Source: Anaerolineales bacterium UBA2317
Lineage (GTDB): Bacteria; Chloroflexota; Anaerolineae; Anaerolineales; Villigracilaceae
Assembly (NCBI GenBank): GCA_002345215.1
Contig: DDVH01000004.1
Span: 17,044-81,043 of the forward strand
Direction: 5' to 3'
DNA: 64,000 bases
The position numbers were made by a program, and so were the translations under genes. The notes below the pieces were generated by a model. The model was not told the DNA's origin. It saw only the letters and a list, made by a program, of their open reading frames with translations, and did not search any database. Shown here in pieces: positions 1 through 8,525 of the stretch (its first letter is position 1; the number at the start of each line of letters is the position of its first letter).

Positions 1-1
1 A

Positions 2-1531
2 GAGGTTTCTGTTTCCATTGATGATGTTCGCGTCGGGGATACAGTTATCGTTAAACCTGGCGAGACTGTTCCAGTAGATGGCGTTGTGGTTGAAGGACGA
101 AGCACGGTTGATGAATCTATGCTGACGGGTGAATCATTGCCTGTTGAAAAGAAACAAGGTGACACAGTCATCGGCGCGACATTGAACAAACTTGGATTAA
201 TCAAATTTGAAGCGACGAAGGTTGGTAAAGAAACTGCCTTAGCCAGAATCATCAAACTTGTAGAAGATGCACAAGGAAGCAAAGCGCCGATTCAAAAACT
301 AGCAGACCAAGTCTCTGCTGTGTTTGTGCCAATTGTGATTGTGATTTCATTAATTACATTTGCAGTTTGGTATTTTATTGTCCCACTTACTGGTTATCAA
401 TTTTCAGATTCTCCATTCACCATTGCATTAATCAACATGGTTGCAGTTTTGGTGATAGCTTGTCCATGTGCAATGGGGCTCGCCACACCAACTGCCATTA
501 TGGTTGGCACTGGCAAAGGCGCAGAGATTGGAATTTTATTTAAGAACAGTGAAGCCCTCGAACGCGCTGGAAATGTAAATGTTGTTGTGTTAGATAAAAC
601 TGGGACGATTACAAAAGGTCAACCAGCAGTGACAGACATTGTTATAGAAAGTGGAAAGTGGAAAGAAGATGATTTGCTCCGTTTTGCCGCTTCTGTTGAA
701 AAAGGAAGTGAACATCCACTTGGTGAAGCGATTTGGGCAGAAGCCACAACACGTGGATTAACGCTTGCGGAACCTGTTGGGTTTAAGTCCATGCCGGGGT
801 TTGGTGTGCAGGCTGAGGTTGAGTCCAGAAGCGTGATGGTGGGGAATAAGAAAATGTTTGCAGAAAAAAATATCCACATTGCGGATTTTGAATCTGAAAT
901 ATCTCGTTTGCAATCTGAAGCAAAGACTGCCATGTTAGTTGCGATTGATAATCAATTTGCTGGAATCATTGCAGTGGCAGATACGATAAAAGAATCATCT
1001 AAATCTGCAATTGCAGATTTGCACGCCATGAATTTGAAAGTTGCTATGATAACGGGTGATAACCAAAAAACTGCTGAAGCAATTGCGAAACAAGTTGGTA
1101 TTGATGTTGTTTTAGCAGAAGTGTTGCCTGAAGGAAAATCTTCTGAAGTTAAGAAATTACAAACCCCGAATCCCGAATCTCGAATCTCGAATATTGTTGC
1201 AATGGTCGGTGATGGCGTAAACGATGCACCTGCACTTGCGCAAGCAGATGTTGGTTTGGCAATTGGAACAGGAACGGATGTTGCCATGGCAGCTGCGCCG
1301 ATTACGTTAATGAGTGGTGACTTGCGAGGTGTGGCAAAAGCAATTAACTTATCTCGCAAAACATTGTCAACGATTAAACAAAATTTGTTTTGGGCATTTT
1401 TCTACAATGTAGTGTTAATCCCCGCGGCTGCACTTGGATACTTAAACCCTATGCTCGCGGCTGGTGCCATGGCGTTTAGCAGTGTGTTTGTTATTACAAA
1501 TAGTTTAAGATTGAGGCGAGCAAAAATATAA
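2..1531 (+). CDS. copA: P1B-type copper-exporting ATPase, C-terminal part (5' end outside window)
   Basis: The frame is open from base 2, so the gene enters from the left; 509 residues are visible. They contain the actuator TGES motif (visible residues 42-45), the metal-site CPC motif in a membrane helix (154-156), the phosphorylated DKTGT aspartate (198), the P1B SEHP histidine (238) and GDGVND (403-408). This order defines a P1B ATPase, and CPC is the copper/silver type. It pumps Cu(I) out of the cytoplasm at ATP cost. The N-terminal metal-binding domains and first helices are not visible. The next genes (TauE/SafE-cupredoxin, CopZ-like chaperone) support copper. Two heptamer-repeat arrays lie inside the reading frame (647-667 and 1166-1193); the second adds roughly ten residues just before GDGVND. 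Confidence 0.95.
   Translation, partial: EVSVSIDDVRVGDTVIVKPGETVPVDGVVVEGRSTVDESMLTGESLPVEKKQGDTVIGATLNKLGLIKFEATKVGKETALARIIKLVEDAQGSKAPIQKLADQVSAVFVPIVIVISLITFAVWYFIVPLTGYQFSDSPFTIALINMVAVLVIACPCAMGLATPTAIMVGTGKGAEIGILFKNSEALERAGNVNVVVLDKTGTITKGQPAVTDIVIESGKWKEDDLLRFAASVEKGSEHPLGEAIWAEATTRGLTLAEPVGFKSMPGFGVQAEVESRSVMVGNKKMFAEKNIHIADFESEISRLQSEAKTAMLVAIDNQFAGIIAVADTIKESSKSAIADLHAMNLKVAMITGDNQKTAEAIAKQVGIDVVLAEVLPEGKSSEVKKLQTPNPESRISNIVAMVGDGVNDAPALAQADVGLAIGTGTDVAMAAAPITLMSGDLRGVAKAINLSRKTLSTIKQNLFWAFFYNVVLIPAAALGYLNPMLAAGAMAFSSVFVITNSLRLRRAKI
647..667 (+). repeat. heptamer array in copA (3 units GAAAGTG-type)
   Basis: Three tandem 7-mers (GAAAGTG, GAAAGTG, GAAAGAA) encode an ESGKWKE-like peptide in the nucleotide-binding domain. 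The 25 bases at 645-669 recur, reverse-complemented on the plus strand, in the E2 gene near 19082-19106, read in the same frame. Confidence 0.7.
1166..1193 (+). repeat. heptamer array in copA (4 units CCGAATC-type)
   Basis: Four tandem 7-mers (CCGAATC, CCGAATC, TCGAATC, TCGAATA) encode residues between the EVLPEGK motif and the GDGVNDAP hinge. Family members usually have only a few residues at this point, so the array looks like an in-frame surface insertion that leaves the enzyme readable. Confidence 0.75.
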
Positions 1532-1589
1532 GGAAGAAGGTAGTGACTTTCAAAGTGATTGCCTCCCTAAAAGTATCTAAAGAGGAACT

Positions 1590-2768
1590 ATGTCTAAAAA
1601 TAATACACCCCCTATAGAACCAGTTACGGTTGTCTTTTTAGGAGTCATACTCTTGGCAATTTCAATTATTTTAATTACGTTTCAACCAAATCTAGAATCG
1701 CTTAATCAAAACGCAGGCTCAGATATAACCAGTCAATTAATCATTGCTTTCATCACAGGAATTACGACAGGTGGATTAAGTTGTTTAGCAATGCAGGGCG
1801 GTTTATTAGCAAGTTCACTGGCACATCAAGTAGAACAGGATTATGCTGAAAATAAAAAAGTAAAAACTCGCTTCAATGCAAGGCTTCCAATCTTTTTATT
1901 TCTCCTTGCAAAACTAATCGCATACACATTGTTAGGTGCATTACTTGGTTGGCTTGGTTCATACTTTACATTCAGCCCAATGACACGTGCTATCCTAATG
2001 ATTGCCATTGCAATTTTTATGATTGGTAATGCCTTGCGCATGTTTAATGTGCATCCTGTTTTTCGATATTTTTCAATTGAGCCGCCAAAATTTATTACAC
2101 GTTATATTCGCAAAACAGCCAAAGGCACAGATACAGCCACACCGCTTTTTCTAGGTGCATTAACTGTTTTCATTCCCTGTGGAGTAACTCAAGCCATGAT
2201 GGCAACTGCACTTGGTACAGGTAGTGTAATTATTGGTGCGGCATTGATGTTTGCATTCACACTTGGCACAAGTCCTGTTTTTTTCATCATTGCCTACTTA
2301 ACAACACAACTTGGTGCACGCCTTGAAAAATTCTTCATGCGTTTCGTTGCCATTGTGATTTTGATTTTAGGCTTTGTGACTTTGGATGGCGGACTCAACT
2401 TAATCGGCTCACCTTATTCATTTCAAAACTTGACTCGAAATTTTTCACTTCTTCAAACAGAATCAGCACCTGAGATTATATCTTCTGAGCAAACGGCATC
2501 TGATAATGAAATCACTTTATATGTTCAAAATCAAGGATATTTTCCCGAAACACTTAAAGCACCTGCAGGTAAAGAGCTTAAACTAAATCTTGTAACAGAT
2601 GGTGTTTATTCCTGCGCGCTTGCTTTCCTCATCCCTGATTTGGATTTTTATCAAATGCTTCCACCTGTTGGCACAACACAAGTAGATATTCCTGCCCAAA
2701 CCGCGGGAACAGAAATGTACTTTACTTGTTCAATGGGCATGTACACAGGTCAAATCGTTTTTGAATAA
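1590..2768 (+). CDS. TauE/SafE (UreH-like) membrane protein with C-terminal cupredoxin domain
   Basis: 392 residues. The first 280 or so form a hydrophobic core with the DsbD/UreH-like segment TGGLSCLAMQGGLLASSLA (around residues 56-76) and FIPCGVTQAMM near 195, typical of TauE/SafE-like proteins. The last 90 residues are soluble and cupredoxin-like, with candidate copper ligands in YSCALAF and FTCSMGMYTG. Family members beside CopA are thought to help move or hold copper at the membrane; the exact role is not proven. An SD-like GAGG precedes the ATG. It overlaps the SD region of the CopZ-like gene, so the two are probably co-transcribed. Confidence 0.85.
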   Translation: MSKNNTPPIEPVTVVFLGVILLAISIILITFQPNLESLNQNAGSDITSQLIIAFITGITTGGLSCLAMQGGLLASSLAHQVEQDYAENKKVKTRFNARLPIFLFLLAKLIAYTLLGALLGWLGSYFTFSPMTRAILMIAIAIFMIGNALRMFNVHPVFRYFSIEPPKFITRYIRKTAKGTDTATPLFLGALTVFIPCGVTQAMMATALGTGSVIIGAALMFAFTLGTSPVFFIIAYLTTQLGARLEKFFMRFVAIVILILGFVTLDGGLNLIGSPYSFQNLTRNFSLLQTESAPEIISSEQTASDNEITLYVQNQGYFPETLKAPAGKELKLNLVTDGVYSCALAFLIPDLDFYQMLPPVGTTQVDIPAQTAGTEMYFTCSMGMYTGQIVFE

Positions 2769-2778
2769 AGGAGAAGCG

Positions 2779-2994
2779 ATGATAAAAAAAATATTCAAAG
2801 TATCAGATATGACCTGCTCCAACTGTGCCATGAAACTCGAAAGTTTAGAAGACACTTTAGATGGCGTGAAAGAAATCAATGCCAGTTATCACAAACTGGA
2901 AATGACAATTGAGTATGACGAATCTAAACTTACAGAAGAAGATATTGTGAAAGCAGTCAAGAAAAAAGGTTATACAGCCAGTATACGAAAGTAA
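2779..2994 (+). CDS. copZ: CopZ-like heavy-metal-associated (HMA) chaperone
   Basis: 71 residues with the full ferredoxin-like HMA fold and the metal-binding MTCSNC motif (M-x-C-x-x-C). It is a small cytoplasmic Cu(I) carrier expected to hand copper to the CopA-type pump. The longest frame begins at a TTG at 2761 inside the upstream gene, but AAAGGAGA at 2767-2774 places the ribosome at the ATG at 2779, so I use that start. It is the third gene of a copper cluster. A mercury or other soft-metal role cannot be excluded from sequence alone. Confidence 0.9.
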   Translation: MIKKIFKVSDMTCSNCAMKLESLEDTLDGVKEINASYHKLEMTIEYDESKLTEEDIVKAVKKKGYTASIRK

Positions 2995-3067
2995 TATAGT
3001 AAGGAAGGTAATAGTCATCTTTGTTTCCGACTCACATAGCCGAGATAGATGTGATGTAGGGGTAAGG

Positions 3068-3114
3068 TTGACAATATATTTTTGTTGTCGTAAAATATCA
3101 TCATATAATGATAT
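3068..3114 (+). promoter_or_regulatory. promoter and ArsR-family operator
   Basis: TTGACA at 3068-3073, 17 bp, then TAAAAT at 3091-3096. An inverted repeat ATATCAT-N6-ATGATAT (3095-3101 / 3108-3114) overlaps the -10 and expected start point. That is the usual geometry of an ArsR/SmtB autoregulatory operator. Confidence 0.75.
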
Positions 3115-3134
3115 ATAAATATGTTAGGAAATAT

Positions 3135-3467
3135 ATGTTGATAATTGCCAAACCAAAGTCTATTGAAATCCAAGCCAAACTCTTTCGTGGTTTTTCAGAT
3201 TCATCACGCCTTTCTATTCTTCAAATATTAATGGAAGGTGCAATGACCGTAAACGAAATTGTTGAACAAACAGGTCTATCACAACCAAATGTTTCAAATC
3301 ACTTAGGTTGTTTACGTGAGTGTGGATTGGTTACATCACAATCACAAGGACGTTTTGTTTATTATGAATTAAGTGATAAACGAGTTAAGCAACTTCTATT
3401 ACTTGCAGATTCGCTTCTGACAGATGTTGCAAAGGGTGTTTATGAATGTATGCGATATAGCAAATAA
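3135..3467 (+). CDS. ArsR/SmtB metal sensor, CmtR-like
   Basis: 110 residues, winged helix. The recognition helix reads SQPNVSNHLGCLRECGLV, with Cys59 and Cys63 (C-x3-C), and a third cysteine lies at 105 near the C-terminus. Mycobacterial CmtR uses Cys57, Cys61 and Cys102 in the same places to bind Cd(II)/Pb(II). A repressor released by a soft metal is therefore the best guess. The longest frame starts at 3108, but that ATG sits inside the operator and about 5 bp past the start point; ATG 3135 has AGGAA just upstream and is preferred. It leads the DUF2085/CDF genes, its likely targets. Confidence 0.85.
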   Translation: MLIIAKPKSIEIQAKLFRGFSDSSRLSILQILMEGAMTVNEIVEQTGLSQPNVSNHLGCLRECGLVTSQSQGRFVYYELSDKRVKQLLLLADSLLTDVAKGVYECMRYSK

Positions 3468-3478
3468 AGGAAATAAAA

Positions 3479-3565
3479 ATGAACAAATCACTATTTGAAA
3501 TCACTCAAATGGATTGTGTCTCCGAAGATTTAATGCTAATGAAACTAGAGATGAATAATTTATGA
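3479..3565 (+). pseudogene. 28-codon remnant duplicating the 5' end of the CDF transporter gene
   Basis: A 37-base run (3468-3504) covering the SD and first codons is identical to 4309-4345, where the CDF gene begins. Homology fades after about 70 bases. The frame encodes MNKSLFEITQMDC plus 15 residues and stops with TGA at 3563-3565, which overlaps the next gene's ATG as ATGA. It may be a broken copy left when the DUF2085 gene and a second transporter start were rearranged. It could still be translated and couple ribosomes into the DUF2085 gene. Confidence 0.7.
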
Positions 3566-4317
3566 GTACCAATTCTTTAAATTCTTCTAAAGCAATGAAC
3601 TTATATTCAATTACAACTTGGATGTCCAATCATTTGTTTGAAATATTTTTAACTGTTTATGGCATTTGGGTTATTATCCCTTGGTTTGCACCTATGATGA
3701 TGAAATTTGGTTGGACATCTGCAGGTGATGCAATTTATTTTGTTTATTCTTTTTTCTGTCATCAATTACCACAACGTTCTTTTTTCCTATTTGGTGAGGA
3801 AAGTATGTATTCACTTAGTCAAATACAAACAGTTTGGCAAAACACGTCTGACCCCATGATGCTTCGTCAATTTGATGGTAATTCAACTATGGGTTGGAAA
3901 GTAGCTTGGTCAGACCGTATGATTTCATTTTATACAAGCATTTGGGTTTTTGCAGTCATCTTTTATTGGTTTAGGAACAAAATAAAAGCTATTTCTTTAT
4001 GGACTGCACTCTTGTTATTGCTTCCTATAATTGTAGATGGCGGCACTCACATGCTGAGTGATTTTGCTGGTATTGGAAATGGGTTTCGTGATACTAACCT
4101 TTGGCTTATTCAATTAACGAATAACAGTTTTTCTCAAAAGTTTTATGTTGGAGATGGGCTTAGTTCTTTTAACTCATGGGCTAGATGGATAACAGGAATA
4201 CTAGCAGGGATTGCAATTATCTGGCTAACTTTGCCAAATATTTTTGAAATACAAAACTTGAATAAAAAATTAGACGAACTTAGTATTGAAAATGTATTAG
4301 AAAAAAATAGGAAATAA
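3562..4317 (+). CDS. DUF2085 membrane protein
   Basis: 251 residues with about five hydrophobic helices. It shows the DUF2085 hallmarks FFCHQLPQRSFFLFG (near residues 71-85) and PIIVDGGTHMLSD (near 155-170). The function of DUF2085 is unknown; the conserved Cys/His in the first motif could touch metal. Its start overlaps the 28-codon remnant (ATGA) and its stop lies 2 bp before the CDF gene, so all are one transcript under the CmtR-like regulator. That context suggests a part in soft-metal handling, which is inference. Confidence 0.8.
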   Translation: MSTNSLNSSKAMNLYSITTWMSNHLFEIFLTVYGIWVIIPWFAPMMMKFGWTSAGDAIYFVYSFFCHQLPQRSFFLFGEESMYSLSQIQTVWQNTSDPMMLRQFDGNSTMGWKVAWSDRMISFYTSIWVFAVIFYWFRNKIKAISLWTALLLLLPIIVDGGTHMLSDFAGIGNGFRDTNLWLIQLTNNSFSQKFYVGDGLSSFNSWARWITGILAGIAIIWLTLPNIFEIQNLNKKLDELSIENVLEKNRK

Positions 4318-4319
4318 AA

Positions 4320-5108
4320 ATGAACAAATCACTATTTGAAATCACCCAAATGGATTGTGCCGCCGAAGAGAATTTAGTGCGTATGAAACTTGATGATATT
4401 AAAGAAATTCGCAGGCTTGATTTTGATTTATCTGAGCGTAACCTGACAATTTATCATCAAGGAAAATTGGATGAAATTGAGAAAAGTATTAACGAACTCA
4501 ATCTTAATTCACGGTTATTAAAAACCGAACAGACAAATGAAAATGTTGAGGATGATTCCATACAGAAAAATTTATTATGGACAGTTTTATTAATTAATTT
4601 TTCTTTTTTTGTTATTGAGGTTCTATTCGGTTTCATTTCTGGCTCGATGGGATTAGTAGCAGATAGTTTGGATATGCTTGCCGATGCAATTGTTTATGGT
4701 TTAAGCCTAATTGCTGTCGGTGCCGCATTTGCAAGAAAAAAAACTGTAGCAAAAATGAGTGGGTATTTTCAATTGTTTTTAGCCTTGCTTGGTTTCTTTG
4801 AAGTCATACGACGTTTTATTGGGCTGGAAATACTACCTGATTTTAGAACAATGATCGCTGTCTCTTTTCTTGCTCTAATTGCAAATAGCGTATGTCTATA
4901 TTTGTTACAGAAATCAAAAAACCGAGAAGTTCATATAAAAGCAACCATGATTTTCACCAGCAATGATGTAATCATTAATCTAGGCGTTATTGCGGCTGGC
5001 TTTTTAGTCAATTGGTTAAAATCTGGGATTCCAGATTTACTAATTGGTGCTATCGTTTTCGTTGTTGTCACTCGTGGAGCATTCAAAATACTAAGTCTTG
5101 CAAAATAA
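4320..5108 (+). CDS. cation diffusion facilitator-like transporter with degenerate HMA domain
   Basis: 262 residues. Residues 1-75 resemble an HMA fold with a reduced motif (QMDCAAEE: one cysteine instead of CxxC). From about residue 83, six hydrophobic helices carry the CDF pattern GLVADSLDMLADA in the second helix, with the aspartates that normally form the transport site. The usual cytoplasmic C-terminal domain is absent. Expected role: proton-driven efflux of a divalent metal such as Cd or Zn. It is last in the CmtR-like operon and is followed by a hairpin terminator. Confidence 0.85.
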   Translation: MNKSLFEITQMDCAAEENLVRMKLDDIKEIRRLDFDLSERNLTIYHQGKLDEIEKSINELNLNSRLLKTEQTNENVEDDSIQKNLLWTVLLINFSFFVIEVLFGFISGSMGLVADSLDMLADAIVYGLSLIAVGAAFARKKTVAKMSGYFQLFLALLGFFEVIRRFIGLEILPDFRTMIAVSFLALIANSVCLYLLQKSKNREVHIKATMIFTSNDVIINLGVIAAGFLVNWLKSGIPDLLIGAIVFVVVTRGAFKILSLAK

Positions 5109-5147
5109 CAGATGAATAGATTACAAACTGATATATCTTTTTATGTG

Positions 5148-5176
5148 AAAAAGGTGGCTGGTGAGTCACCTTTTTT
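5148..5176 (+). terminator. rho-independent terminator after the metal operon
   Basis: AAAAAGGTG at 5148-5156 pairs with CACC plus the T run at 5167-5176; six Ts follow the stem. It ends the metal-resistance transcript before the DUF2203 gene. Confidence 0.75.
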
Positions 5177-5195
5177 GTTAGTGTATACTTTCTCC

Positions 5196-5579
5196 ATGCC
5201 AAAATATTACACACCCAGAGAAGCAAACAATCTGCTCGAGATTGTCCGCCCGATGGTGGGCGAGATGATGAAGATTGCCGAAAAGATTCAAGCCAGCCAA
5301 CCAGAATTATGGGATTTAGCACAAAAATCTGCGGGCAATGGTGGCAATGCGAAATTAAGTAAACTCTTGCCCGATTTTGACCGTTTACATTCATTATTAC
5401 ATCAGATTCAAGATATGGGAATTGAAGTTAAAGATTTGACGACAGGGCTGATAGACTTCGTCTGTTTGAAGGATGACAGAGAAATTTATCTGTGTTGGAA
5501 ATATGATGAAGAGCAGATTCAGTTTTGGCATGAGATTGAAGCGGGGTTTGCAGGTCGCCAAAAAATTGATTGGGAATAG
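5196..5579 (+). CDS. DUF2203 family protein
   Basis: 127 residues. It matches DUF2203 along its length: YYTPREANNLLEIVRPMV at the N-terminus and LTTGLIDFVCL, IYLCWKYDEEQI, FWHEIEAGFAGRQ at the C-terminus. The function is unknown. The longest frame starts at 5112, before the terminator of the upstream operon, so the ATG at 5196 with the family's normal N-terminus is preferred. It has no visible partner gene. Confidence 0.85.
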   Translation: MPKYYTPREANNLLEIVRPMVGEMMKIAEKIQASQPELWDLAQKSAGNGGNAKLSKLLPDFDRLHSLLHQIQDMGIEVKDLTTGLIDFVCLKDDREIYLCWKYDEEQIQFWHEIEAGFAGRQKIDWE

Positions 5580-5641
5580 TAAGTTGCCATAAATCAAAAA
5601 TTGCTCTATACTCACGCCATTCTAATTTCTGGCAGAGACCA

Positions 5642-6475
5642 ATGAGCATATCCAAAATCGGACGATATGAAATCGAAAGCGAATTAGCACAGGGAGGCAT
5701 GGGGCTTATCTTTTTGGCGCGTGACCCTTACATGCACCGTCAAGTAATTGTTAAAGTATTAATGTATAACCGCACATTGGATGATGTCAATCGTGAATTT
5801 TTTCAACGTGAAGCCGAATTAATTGCCACGTTAGAACATCCTTGTATTGTGCCTGTTTATGATTTTGGTTGGCATGGTCAGCAACCGTATATTGTGATGC
5901 GTTATATGTCGGGCGGAAGTTTAGATGACCGCCTCAAGACTCAGGGTGAAATTAAAATCAGCGAAGCGGCACATATTCTTAAACGTGTGGCAGATGCGCT
6001 GGATGCCGCTCATGCAAAAAATATTGTTCATCGTGATGTAAAACTTTCAAACATTTTATTTGATAATACTGGCGAAGCATTCTTGTCTGATTTTGGGATT
6101 GCAAAATCACAAAAGATTGTAGATGATGAAGGGGAATGGTTGGTGGGCACGCCTGCGTATATGAGTCCTGAACAAACCAAAGGCGAAAACGTAGATGGAC
6201 GCTCGGATGTATACGCGATGGGTGTGGTGTTATATCGCTTGCTCACAGGTCAATTACCGTTTTCGAGCAACTCAACCACGGCTTTGTTGAATGCACATTC
6301 AGAATTGCCAATTCCAGATGTACGTAAAGTGAAAGATAACATCCCTGCCGTTTGGCAAGAAGTGATTACGAAGTCAATGGCAAAAGACCGCAATGATAGA
6401 TATGCCACCGCTGGAGATTTCGCTCGCGATGTGCAAGAGGTTGCTACGGGCAAATGGTTTTTGAGAAAGTTGTAA
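5642..6475 (+). CDS. soluble serine/threonine protein kinase
   Basis: 277 residues, one Hanks-type kinase domain and nothing else: ATP loop LAQGGMG (15-21), Lys38, HRDVKLSN (130-137, with Leu where Pro is usual), DFG (150-152) and the SPEQ activation segment. Most bacterial members carry a membrane anchor and PASTA or other sensor domains; this one has neither, so it is probably cytosolic. The frame opens at 5570, but family homology starts with GRYEIESELAQGGMG, so the ATG at 5642 is used. Its targets cannot be told from the neighbours. Confidence 0.92.
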   Translation: MSISKIGRYEIESELAQGGMGLIFLARDPYMHRQVIVKVLMYNRTLDDVNREFFQREAELIATLEHPCIVPVYDFGWHGQQPYIVMRYMSGGSLDDRLKTQGEIKISEAAHILKRVADALDAAHAKNIVHRDVKLSNILFDNTGEAFLSDFGIAKSQKIVDDEGEWLVGTPAYMSPEQTKGENVDGRSDVYAMGVVLYRLLTGQLPFSSNSTTALLNAHSELPIPDVRKVKDNIPAVWQEVITKSMAKDRNDRYATAGDFARDVQEVATGKWFLRKL

Positions 6476-6497
6476 GAGCAGGAACATCGCCATCATC

Positions 6498-6531
6498 AAG
6501 ACCTTGTCCCTGAAAGATAAGGTCTTTTTTT
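6498..6531 (+). terminator. rho-independent terminator after the kinase gene
   Basis: AAGACCTT (6498-6505) pairs with AAGGTCTT (6519-6526), followed by a T run. It lies between the kinase stop and the SD of rarD. Confidence 0.8.
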
Positions 6532-6548
6532 ATGCAACAAGGAGAAAA

Positions 6549-7448
6549 ATGAACAAAGGCATTTGGTATGGAATCGGCGCGTATGCAATGTGGGGATTCT
6601 TCCCAATCTATTGGAAACTTTTACAACACGTTCCGGCATTAGAATTGCTCGGTCATCGCATTGCATGGTCTTTCATCTTTTTAATTATCATCATCTTAAT
6701 CTCAAAACAATGGAATGAATTTCGCAGTTTAATCAACGCCAAAACATTGCGAATTTATTTAATCGCTTCGTTATTAATCGGCGTGAATTGGTTGTTATAT
6801 GTGTGGGCAGTTAATGCAGGTCACATCGTGGAAACAAGTTTGGGTTATTTCATCAATCCATTGTTGAGCGTATTTCTTGGTCTCATCATCTTGCGTGAAA
6901 AATTGAGATTGACTCAATGGATTCCAATTGTGATTGCATTCATCGGCGTTGTGTATTTAACTTTTACGTACGGAAGACTCCCCTGGATTGCTTTAGGATT
7001 AGCATTTTCTTTTGGCTTTTATGGACTCGTCAAAAAACTTGCGCCTCTTTCCTCTGTATTCGGCTTGACTCTCGAAACCGGCATTCTCTTAATCCCTGCC
7101 TTAGTGTATCTCGGCATTCACGAAGCCGATGGAACAGCATCATTTTTACACACAGGCATCACAGCAGATTTGTTGATGATTGGTGCAGGTGTTGTGACCA
7201 CGATTCCGCTTTTGATGTTTGCCTCTGCCGCCAAACAAATCCCATTGACGATGATTGGCATACTACAATACCTCGCCCCGACGATTCAATTCTTAATCGG
7301 CGTATTCATTTACAAAGAAGCATTTGATACCACAAGATTAATCGGTTTCAGCATTGTCTGGTTAGCATTGATTATCTTTTGGATAGAAAATTTTATGGCA
7401 AATCGTAATCCACCAGTTCAACCACTGCCAGAAGTAGGAGCAGATTAA
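6549..7448 (+). CDS. rarD: RarD-type EamA family transporter
   Basis: 299 residues and about ten hydrophobic helices in two EamA repeats. RarD features include GIGAYAMWGFFPIYWKLL at the N-terminus, LGHRIAWS near 38, ETSLGYFINPLLSVFLG near 95 and QYLAPTIQFLIGVFIYKE near 240. RarD proteins are inner-membrane permeases of uncertain substrate, first named for chloramphenicol sensitivity. The start at 6549 has AAGGAGAAA just upstream; the longer frame from 6504 runs through the terminator. The stop overlaps the next start as TAATG, implying coupled translation. Confidence 0.9.
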   Translation: MNKGIWYGIGAYAMWGFFPIYWKLLQHVPALELLGHRIAWSFIFLIIIILISKQWNEFRSLINAKTLRIYLIASLLIGVNWLLYVWAVNAGHIVETSLGYFINPLLSVFLGLIILREKLRLTQWIPIVIAFIGVVYLTFTYGRLPWIALGLAFSFGFYGLVKKLAPLSSVFGLTLETGILLIPALVYLGIHEADGTASFLHTGITADLLMIGAGVVTTIPLLMFASAAKQIPLTMIGILQYLAPTIQFLIGVFIYKEAFDTTRLIGFSIVWLALIIFWIENFMANRNPPVQPLPEVGAD

Positions 7449-8443
7449 TGAAGTTTCTTTTTATCGGCGGTACGGGATTAATCAGTTCAGCCTGTTCAGA
7501 ATTAGCAATTCAACGCGGACATGAATTATTTTTGCTAAATCGTTCTGCTTCTAAAAAATATCCTGCTCCGCAAGGTGCAACCGTTTTACAAGCGGATATT
7601 TATAACAATCTATCTCAAGTAGCCGATTTAATTGCAAATCATCACTTCGATGCTATTGTGGATTTTATTGCTTTCTCACCACAAGATATTGAAAGAGATA
7701 TTAACTTATTCAGAAATAAAACTAATCAATTTGTGTTTATTTCATCAGCAAGTGCGTATCAAAAACCAGTTCAAAATTATTTAATCACCGAAGAAACGCC
7801 GTTAGAAAATCCATTTTGGGAATATTCACGCAATAAAATTGCTTGCGAAGAAAGGTTGATGCAAGCATATCGTGAGGAAAAATTCCCTGTCACAATTATT
7901 CGCCCATCACATACTTATGGACCTTCGCAAATCCCATTCGTTGTTGGAAGTTGGCAACACCCATGGACATTAATCAATAGAATGAAAGAAAACAAGCCAG
8001 TCATCATCCCAGGTGATGGCACATCTTTATGGGTATTAACTTGGAATGAAGATTTTGCTGTCGGGTTGATTGGTTTATTGGGAAATCAAAAAGCAATTGG
8101 TGAAGCATTTCAAATCACATCAGACGAAGTGTTGACTTGGAATCAAATTTATAACGAAGTGTATCAAGCCTTAGGCGTGGAACGAAGCGTGGTTTACATC
8201 CCTAGTGATTTTATTGCTAAGTTTGATGAACACGCCATCGGAAGTCTGATTGGCGATAAATCCAATAGTGTGGTGTTTGATAATAGCAAAATCAAACGCT
8301 TTGTGCCTGAATACAATTGCAAAGTGAAATGGAGTGAGGGTGTGCGCCGTTCGTTGGCTTGGTTTGAGGCGTATCCTGAATTTCAGACGATTGACCATGA
8401 TGCTATCAAAATGATGGACAAGATTTTGGATGCTTATTTGTAG
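7448..8443 (+). CDS. NAD-dependent epimerase/dehydratase (extended SDR)
   Basis: 331 residues. The N-terminal Rossmann motif is FIGGTGLISSACSELA. The catalytic pair appears as YSRNK (around residues 126-130), preceded by SSASAY. RPSHTYGP and the C-terminal substrate half follow. Acting on a nucleotide sugar or similar carbonyl substrate is likely, but the substrate cannot be named. It overlaps rarD by one base. A promoter for the next gene begins right after its stop, so it ends this transcript. Confidence 0.85.
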   Translation: MKFLFIGGTGLISSACSELAIQRGHELFLLNRSASKKYPAPQGATVLQADIYNNLSQVADLIANHHFDAIVDFIAFSPQDIERDINLFRNKTNQFVFISSASAYQKPVQNYLITEETPLENPFWEYSRNKIACEERLMQAYREEKFPVTIIRPSHTYGPSQIPFVVGSWQHPWTLINRMKENKPVIIPGDGTSLWVLTWNEDFAVGLIGLLGNQKAIGEAFQITSDEVLTWNQIYNEVYQALGVERSVVYIPSDFIAKFDEHAIGSLIGDKSNSVVFDNSKIKRFVPEYNCKVKWSEGVRRSLAWFEAYPEFQTIDHDAIKMMDKILDAYL

Positions 8444-8446
8444 CCC

Positions 8447-8495
8447 TTTACAAAAAATAGGGGAATAGTTATAATATTAGTGATAAATTTCACAA
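8447..8495 (+). promoter_or_regulatory. ndh promoter with Rex-like operator
   Basis: TTTACA (8447-8452), 17 bp, TATAAT (8470-8475). Immediately downstream, 8478-8495 reads TAGTGATAAATTTCACAA, matching the Rex consensus TTGTGAAATAATTCACAA at 14 of 18 positions and centred close to the expected start point. Rex senses NADH/NAD+ and controls NDH-2 genes in Firmicutes, so the site suits the gene it precedes. A second half-site GTGAAA at 8510-8515 surrounds the SD region. Confidence 0.6.
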
Positions 8496-8525
8496 ATATA
8501 ATAAATAAAGTGAAATGAGGTCACT

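Noticed and set aside
619..1359. Long minus-strand frames opposite copA, and similar frames opposite many other genes
   Set aside because: They are antisense shadows of clearly conserved proteins, without SDs or recognisable domains.
3108..3134. ATG at 3108 for the CmtR-like regulator
   Set aside because: It overlaps the operator palindrome and would leave almost no leader; AGGAA supports ATG 3135.
5112..5195. Longer start of the DUF2203 gene at 5112
   Set aside because: The extra codons cover the terminator of the previous operon and have no family homology.
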